The translations under genes and the position numbers were made by a program. Below are positions 57,339 through 64,000 of a DNA stretch of 64,000 nucleotides, piece after piece. Where the stretch lies: positions 13,781,544 through 13,845,543 of the forward strand of contig CM041541.1 in assembly GCA_023238725.1 (NCBI GenBank), read 5' to 3'. The first letter of the stretch is position 1. Each line of letters opens with the position of its first letter. Source of the stretch: Scortum barcoo. Taxonomy: Eukaryota > Chordata > Actinopteri > Centrarchiformes > Terapontidae. The notes under the pieces are model-generated. The model had not been told where the DNA came from. It did no database searches and saw only the letters and a list, made by a program, of their open reading frames with translations.

Positions 57339-60300
57339 ATGGCTCAGGTGCGGCGGTCGGTCAGCGAGGCATTGTGGGCCATGTGTGCGGCCGACTCCAT
57401 GTCCATGCCGGTCCACTGGTACTACGACATCCACGACATCAGCAGGGACTTTGGAGGCTGGATATCAGGCTTCAGGTCTCCCAGAAACAGACACCCGTCC
57501 AGCATCCTCAGCCTCTCCAACACCAGTAAGACTCCTGACTGGAGCGTTAACGTCCTGGAAACCTTCAGCTCTGTGGTCGTTTCTGAGCTTCCTGTTTGTG
57601 TTGCAGCTGGCAGCGGTCGGACCGCCTGGGAGTCCGGCGCCAAGCGGCCTGATGTGGTTGGTAACGTGATCCTGCACGACAAACTGAGCCTGTGGAAGTC
57701 CTCCAAAGGCTCCGTCCACTATCATCAAGGTACTGAGAACTGATGCCGAGAAACATAAAAGGAAACCGTATTATCACAAAATACCTCAATCAGAGTATAG
57801 TTACTGTTATTATTATTATTATTACTGTGTTTGTGGTCTTCAGGTCTTCAGGCTGGTGACAGCACCCTGAATGTCCTCTGTTCTCTGCGGGCGGCTTGCT
57901 CGCTCGTCTCCGGCGGTTTCATCGATGTCTCTCAACCCGACGCTCGAGCCGCCGTTCTGTCAGACTACGTCCAGTTCCTGACCACGCCCGGGTCGCACAA
58001 CGACACCTACGCCGAGTCCTACCACCGTTCGTTCTTCGCAGACTGGCAGGACAGCAGGCCGACCTCGCCCTGTCAGGTGAATCAAACTTTGTGGAACAGT
58101 CACATCCAGCTGTTTTTAAAAGCTTTTTAACTCTTTTTTTTTGTTTTTCAGGTTCTGGCGTTTGCAGAAAAACGTTCCAGACACAAGCTGAGTTCCTCGT
58201 TTCCCGACAGCCAGCTGGACGCCATCGGCTGCCTTCCCATGATCCTCCCCTTCATCCTGCTGTCCGCCTCGGCCAGTGAGGAGCAAGCTGTGAGTGGAAA
58301 ACGATCGTTTGCAGTCCATCATTTACTGTTGTTTGATTTTAGTACACAGGAGTGAAGGAGGAACAGTAGATAAGATGTTAATATTTAACAGATGTTATAA
58401 AGAATGTACTTTTGGATTTGAATTTGAGATATCCACTTCTTGAAAATGATGAAATCACATTGTTCTCATGACTGTAAGAAAGGAGCCTCTGAAATGTACT
58501 GAGTAAAGTATAAATAGCATAAACTGGTACTTGAATTAAATGGATATAAGAGCATCCTCCCTGACCTTTGACCTCCTCTGTTCTCAGGTTGTAGCAGCCG
58601 TAGAGTTCGTGAAGCTCACCCACCCCCACCCGAAGGTGCCCGAGTACGTGTCGATCTACAGCCGGGCGCTGCACGCCGTGTTGGGCGGAGCCATCATCCG
58701 CCAACAGGCCGAGCACGCTCTGAGGAGGCTGAACACCTGGGACACCTGCCAGAACTACAGCCGCAAGGCCGCCAGGTGCGACTGTCTCAAACATGTTGGA
58801 GGAACAGAGCAGGGAAATATCTGAGGTTCACTGTTGATAATTTAATTCACTGAACTACAGCTTCAGGGTTCAGCTTTACACTCATACAACACAGGACCAC
58901 ACAACGAAACAGGACCACACAACGAAACGTGACGACTTGAGCTGAGAACTTATGAAACAGCATTTTCTGCCCTTTAAAAGCAAAACACAGGAATTACATG
59001 TTTGGTTAAAAAGGAGTGACCGCCTGCACCTGATTTCATTTTACTGTACCACAAATATTGTGTCAGTTTCCGTGGAAACGGCTTTTTACATTTGCAGAAA
59101 CTAAAACCTTACCTAAAAACCACAAATGCAGTAATTGTCCCATCTGTGTGTTACTGTGGCCTCTGCAGATAAAGTCAGAGGACTATATCGAGTTAATGTT
59201 CTTACACAGACTAGTTCAAATGGATCAGAGAGAAGAAGGCAGGTGCTGCACTTTCAGTGAGTGGTGACGATCTGCAGGTTTCTGTGATGATTAATGTGGG
59301 TAAAATAATCTTCCTTTAAAGGACATAAAATAAAAACTCCACAGTCTTTTATCTGTTTCTCAGTTTGTCCAGCATAAAACCTTCCTTTTCTAAAGGTTAC
59401 TGCTTTTGTAGTTTCTGTTCTCTGCCTGCAGGGGGCAGTGCACACACCTGTCACCTTTGCTTGGTTTAGTATAGGAGTGAAACTGTGTTTGTGTGTTGTA
59501 GGTTTCCGGTGTCGTCTGAGGAGCGTCTGAAGGTCCATCAGAGCGCTGTGAACTACCTCGGTCTGGCCTGCTACACTGAAGGTTCAAATCCAGCCTGAGT
59601 CACACACATTGATCATCACAGGCAGACAGGTGAGCACAAAGCATTAACACTCTCACCTGACCCGACAGGAGCACTCTCCAGCATGTTTTATCTGGCTCAC
59701 GAGTTTCATGACGACCCCAGAGGAGGAATCCTGGCAAACACCAACTGTGGAGGTTCGTAAAAAAGTGTCATTACACATTTTTCACTGAGTCCATCAAACA
59801 AAGAGATTTAACAGCTTCATCTTTAAGCTGGCCTGGTGTCCACCTGCCTGTAAAACAGTTTAATAATCAGAGTTTAATCAGCAGAAGTAAAAAGGGGAAC
59901 GTCCTCCTGCAAAGCCATCGGTCCATCGGTGAAAACAAAGAAGTGTGGATGAGATGTTTGCAGCCATACAGGTTGTTGCAGCATCAGCTTCTTAAATCAG
60001 CACAGACATAATCAGACTGACTTTTCTGTCACTGTAAACTGATTACAGATGCCAATATCACAACATGTGATGAATCAGCTGTTACTGTCACTCTGTACTC
60101 AACAATAAAAGCAGTGTCAGGAGAGATGACTGACAGCCAACATCAACAAGTTCAACAGAGTTCACAGAGACAAGTGTTGATTAATAAAAGTCCTGGATGC
60201 TTAAAAACACCTCAGATTGTGATAAATGTTGTTCAGGTCGACATGTTAATGTGTTCGACACTTTATGATCAAATACCCGCAGAACGTCAAACGTTTTATA

Positions 60301-60520
60301 AATAACGTCGTCATTCTTCAGGTTTGTCTTTGGACTCTTAGCAGGTGTGTTATGACTGTTTATGTGCTACAGGTGAGAACTGTAACCGCGGGGCAGCGCT
60401 GGGGGCCCTGCTGGGGGCCGGGGGAAGGCGTACAGCGGGGCCGTCATCCCACAAGAGTGGAAGGACGAACTGAGAGACGCCCAGGAGTTCATCCCCAACA
60501 TCCTGAAGGAGATGCAGTGA
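57339..60520 (+). CDS. ADP-ribosylglycohydrolase-family protein, J1-crystallin/selenoprotein-J type
   Basis: Eight exons: 57339-57525, 57607-57729, 57844-58076, 58152-58289, 58588-58775, 59502-59581, 59669-59752, 60373-60520, with matching phases until the last. Reads MAQVRRSVSEALWAMCAADS, SMPVHWYYDIHDI, GGWISGFRSPRNRHPSSI, PGSHNDTYAESYHRSFF, DSQLDAIGCLPMILPF, ILANTNCGGENCNRGAAL, GALLGAG. This is the all-helical ADP-ribosylglycohydrolase fold; the GENCNRG site replaces the metal-binding acidic motif of active hydrolases, as in J1-crystallin relatives. Some fish relatives (SelJ) are selenoproteins. I see no in-frame TGA before the final exon. In the last exon a G-run (60,418-60,424) puts the expected KAYSGAVIPQEWKDEL tail out of frame. 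Length about 393 residues. Family assignment firm, exact orthologue moderate. Confidence 0.78.
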
Positions 60521-60737
60521 GAGCAGCGTGCCCCCCGGAGGAACGGAGGGGAACTGCAGCTTTAAAAACTAAACGTGTTCGTCTTCCTGTTTACAAACAC
60601 AACAATGGAAATGTAGTTTTTATTCCAACGCCATGTTTTTATTTTTATTTGATCATGAAAATCTCATCTTTTCTTCCTTAGTTTAGTTTGACTGCCACAA
60701 TTTGTGTCATGTGGTTTGAACTGTTTGCATTATGAAA

Positions 60738-60743
60738 AATAAA
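60738..60743 (+). terminator. Poly(A) signal of the ADP-ribosylglycohydrolase-like gene
   Basis: AATAAA about 220 bases after the stop. No clear SECIS fold was found by eye in the 3' region. Confidence 0.6.
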
Positions 60744-61834
60744 AAAAAGTAAATTAACAGCAGCAACTGAAACATTAATGACTTAAGAGTTATTATTATT
60801 TAAAAACTGATCAACAATAAGAGATATATCTATACTTTTCCTGTTGTCTTATTCCTTTTTTAAGTCTCTAAATGAGCAAATCAACATGCCTTTAGCTCAG
60901 TACACGAAAAACTAAAATCCATCAAAATAAAAGTTCAGTTTCAGTGGTTTTTATATATATATATATATATCTATCACAAACATTTAAGGGTATTTAGTCT
61001 TTATTTAGGTTTAAATTTAGGTACACAATTTGAGTAAAAAAGAAGAAACACACACACACATTGAATCATCTTAGTGTGAGCACGTCTTTGGTTCCTGACT
61101 TTGGGCAACTGTCATGATGTAAGTTCACACATGAGTACAAGTACAGAACAGTACACGTGTTTTTAAAGGGCATGGCAGAGGACACCTATGATTAATTAAG
61201 AGACTGAATACGACACCTTTATGATCAGATTAAGTCACAGTTCAACAAGCAAAAGTGACCTAAATGCACTTTGATCATGAACAGGCGCTGTAGATCCTCT
61301 AAATGTGGCCTGATCAATAAATCTCCATCAATCTTACAAATGTTTTTAAGTGTCCTTCAGTGTGACAGTATGCCTATGTCATGTGTGACTTCAATGAGAA
61401 CAAAGTCTGTCCTGATGGTTTAAATGTCTTCTGGTGTTATAATGCTTCTCTATCAGAGTCCCTACATGAGCTTAACCCCCCCTCCTCATCCCTTTAGCAG
61501 TCGAAGCCTCAGCGAGGGTTGCTCTCAAATATTGGTAAATCCTGATTGAGCTACGTGACTTCCATCTCTTTCCCGCCCACCTCAAAGTGGTGAGAGGACC
61601 TCAGAGAAAAACACAAAATCGGAAATCTTTGGTGTGAAATAATCAACCTGTTCTGACTCTGGAAATATTGACGTAGGAGGAAGGATCTGATTGGATAAAG
61701 GTGTTTTCAGGGTGTTGACTGGTAGTGCGGTCAGTCTACAAAGTATTTATACTGTCAGTGTGTGTTTGTGACACAGAGAGGGCTTTTGTGTGTTTTTTGG
61801 TGTGTTTCTGACCTTTGATCAGTTCAGAGCAAAC
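60744..61834. other. Intergenic before the factor VII-like gene
   Basis: Contains a short (TA)n at 60,952-60,970. AT-rich, no gene seen. The last ~100 bases presumably hold the promoter of the next gene. Confidence 0.5.
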
Positions 61835-63850
61835 ATGGCGTCCGTCAGCAGAGAAACGAAGCAACTCTTCTTCCTACGACTCCTCATCGCTTCTCTCCCA
61901 GCATGCACTGGGCTTCCTGGAGGTCAGTCCTCTGTTTCTTCTCCTTCTTATACTCCTTTTCTCTTCTGTTTTCACCTGGCTGAAGATCAGACCCACAGTT
62001 TTTCTCTTCTCTCCACTGTCAGCTTCTCTGTTGTAAACACACAAAGGTTGGTGTTCAGAGATCATCTGTCATAAATGTCGTTGTGTCTTTATGATAAAAA
62101 TCGTCTTTTTTGTCCAACCAACAATCAAAAACTACAAATATTACATCTTTTCTAAAGTAGGACCAAGAGAAGCAAATTAGCAGTAAATTCTTGCATTGAG
62201 AGCCTGGAAACATCGAATGTTTGGTGATTTAACCATTAAAGATTTAAACAACTTCTCACTGATTTCGATAATTGTCAGTTAATTTTCTGCTGATGGACTA
62301 ATCATGACAGCTCTATCTATATTTGTTTAGATCAAATTAATTTAACAAACTGAACTTCATTTATAGTTCCTCTATAGTCGCTCTATATATCTACACCACA
62401 GGGTCCACTTCCTGTCTTTCAGAGCTTTCAGTCCCATCTCACGTCGTCACTGAGCGAATGGAGAGTTTGTGTTTCATTCTTCAGTGTTTTCATATAAAGG
62501 AGGAGTGTTTGTGAGCAGACCTGAGGCCAGCGTTTTCCTTCATCGCACTCGTCGTGCAAACTTCCTGTTTGAAGAGCTGAAGAAAGGGAATCTGGAAAGA
62601 GAGTGTCTGGAGGAGAAATGTTCCTACGAGGAGGCCAAGGAGATCTTCGCCGTGCCGCAGCAGCTGGTCAGTCTGACTCAAGCTGACCTTCCTCACATGC
62701 TTTACTCTTTACTAAGTTATACTCATTTGTGTTGTCTTTGTCTACTCAGGAGGCCTTCTGGAGGCTGTACACAGGTATTATATACAGGGATTCACCATAT
62801 GATAGCCTTTAATGATCATTTAAGCCTGTAATAAAAATGATGAATAAAATAAGTGTTCAGGCTTCAGAATAAAACATGTCCAGTCTGTTCAGTTGTTAAA
62901 GTGCTTCTGTAAATCTTTGTGTGACTTTGCAGCGGTGGATCACTGCCTGTTGTCTCCCTGTAAGAACGGAGCGACCTGTACCCGACAGGTTGAAACCTAC
63001 GCCTGCAAATGTGCACCCGGTTTCCACGGACACAACTGCGATAAAGGTACACTGAAACATTTCTCTGAACAATCACACTCTCTCTGAAGTTGCTGTCGTG
63101 ATGACCAAACCTTTTTTTTATCAACGTCTGTGACTCTTCGCAGTTCGTTTGACCTCCAACAGTTGTCGCTTCAGAAACGGAGGATGTGAACATTTCTGCA
63201 AAGAGTTAGCGAATCGTTCTCACGTCTGTTTCTGCGCTCAAGGCTACAGCCTGGACCGGGACAACAGCACCTGCCTGCCTCAAGGTCAGTCAGGTTAAAA
63301 ACAAACAAAAGGGACATACGATGTACAAGATGAGAATAATCTCACTTTTAACTTTTGCAAATTGAGGATGAAGTTGTTTTCTTCTGTCTCAATGAACACC
63401 CAGAACATACGTAGCAAGCATGCCAAACTCCTTAAAAACCAGCTCAGGCGATAACAACACCACAACCAGCGACCACTTTGTGATGTCCCTGTAAAAATAA
63501 GGAACAGCCTCCCAACCACCTGGAAAACACTGCCCTCTGCAGCACCCACCCAGCAAAACGATCAGCTATAATAAGCCTCAGCAACTTAGCAACCACATTA
63601 TGATGCCCAACACCCAAAAAACGCCTACTAACGCCCTCAAAAACATGATTAATTACACTACTGCATTTAGAAACCACCTAGCTACAAGCTACACGTTAGC
63701 TTCCTTTCATTGTGGTCCACATGTGGATGTTTATTTAAATTTTCTTGCCTCTTTTGACCAGATAATGTGGTCTGTGGAAGACCTCAGATGCACTTTGCCC
63801 CCAGGGTTGTTAATGGGCAGATCTGCCCCAAAGGACACTGTCCATGGCAG
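61835..63850 (+). CDS. f7: Coagulation factor VII-like precursor, 5' part
   Basis: Exons 61835-61922 (signal peptide, FFLRLLIASLPACTG), 62485-62666 (propeptide ending RTRR, then Gla domain ANFLFEELKKGNLERECLEE ... EEAKEIF), 62750-62774 (25 bases, EAFWRLYT), 62933-63045 (EGF1, CLLSPCKNGATC), 63144-63284 (EGF2, CRFRNGGCEHFC) and 63762-63850 (VCGRPQ and the protease start RVVNGQICPKGHCPWQ). The exon lengths and phases fit vertebrate factor VII/IX/X genes, and CPKG-CPWQ points to factor VII. It is a secreted, vitamin K-dependent plasma protease zymogen. All six exons are open; the catalytic domain lies beyond the window. Which fish paralogue (f7, f7i or f7l) cannot be told without the catalytic triad. 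Confidence 0.85.
63285..63761 (+). other. Intron of the factor VII-like gene
   Basis: Nothing recognised inside. Confidence 0.6.
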
Positions 63851-64000
63851 GTGAGTTCTTGGACATACTGATCATCTCCACTATAGTTAACAGAATAAAG
63901 CATTAAATGTTTCACCAGAATAATCAAAGACTTATCCAAACCATCTATATGTTCTTGTTCTATAGCGATGTCACACACCCCAATAAAATACAGATGAATA

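Noticed and set aside
60521..60740. SECIS element expected if the gene at 57.3 kb were a selenoprotein
   Set aside because: No convincing ATGA...AA...TGA stem was found and no in-frame TGA lies within exons 1-7.

Overview
The window is vertebrate nuclear DNA from a teleost fish, most likely a percomorph. It has short GT/AG exons, fish-type NACHT-LRR receptor genes with a FISNA region and a C-terminal PRY-SPRY (B30.2) domain, and fish retroelements (Rex3, a DIRS-like reverse transcriptase, a Gmr1-like Ty3/Gypsy element, a Penelope-like element, L2-like LINEs).

Positions 1-51.7 kb hold a cluster of NLRC3-like NLR loci that I call A to E. A (123-9413, +, 5' end outside the window) and B (leader from about 12.6 kb, coding 13832-22768, +) are long loci with FISNA-NACHT, two LRR exons and PRY-SPRY. 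C (33.3-34.8 kb, +) and D (38.5-37.6 kb, -) are orphan 5' ends with only promoter, leader, start exon and one module exon. They face each other across a (TA)n tract at 35.55-35.79 kb. E (51.7-41.56 kb, -) is a third long locus. An isolated leader copy lies at 23.07-23.2 kb. The array is therefore A> B> (leader)> C> <D <E. The promoter copies at 23.07 kb and in C, D and E carry an exact interferon-stimulated-response-element core just upstream of a non-coding first exon. B has lost it.

The NLR loci are heavily interrupted by mobile DNA: two Rex3 elements with clear 12-bp target duplications in introns of A and B, an L2-like LINE in an E intron (with an empty paralogous site in D), a Gmr1-like fragment, and a Penelope-like fragment split by a DNA transposon. 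Coding exons of A, B and E carry many small, mostly inserted, bases. This may be decay, or failed consensus polishing in multicopy sequence. The single-copy genes on the right are almost free of such breaks.

Positions 52-64 kb are ordinary single-copy genes: setdb2 (complete, 11 coding exons, 612 codons, -), an ADP-ribosylglycohydrolase-family gene of the J1-crystallin/selenoprotein-J type (8 exons, +), and the 5' part of a coagulation factor VII-like gene (+, running off the window). The last three setdb2 exons, its 3' end and the adjoining NLR promoter were copied as one block into D about 13.16 kb away, so D carries a setdb2 tail fused upstream of an NLR promoter.

I see no RNA genes, CRISPR arrays or operons.
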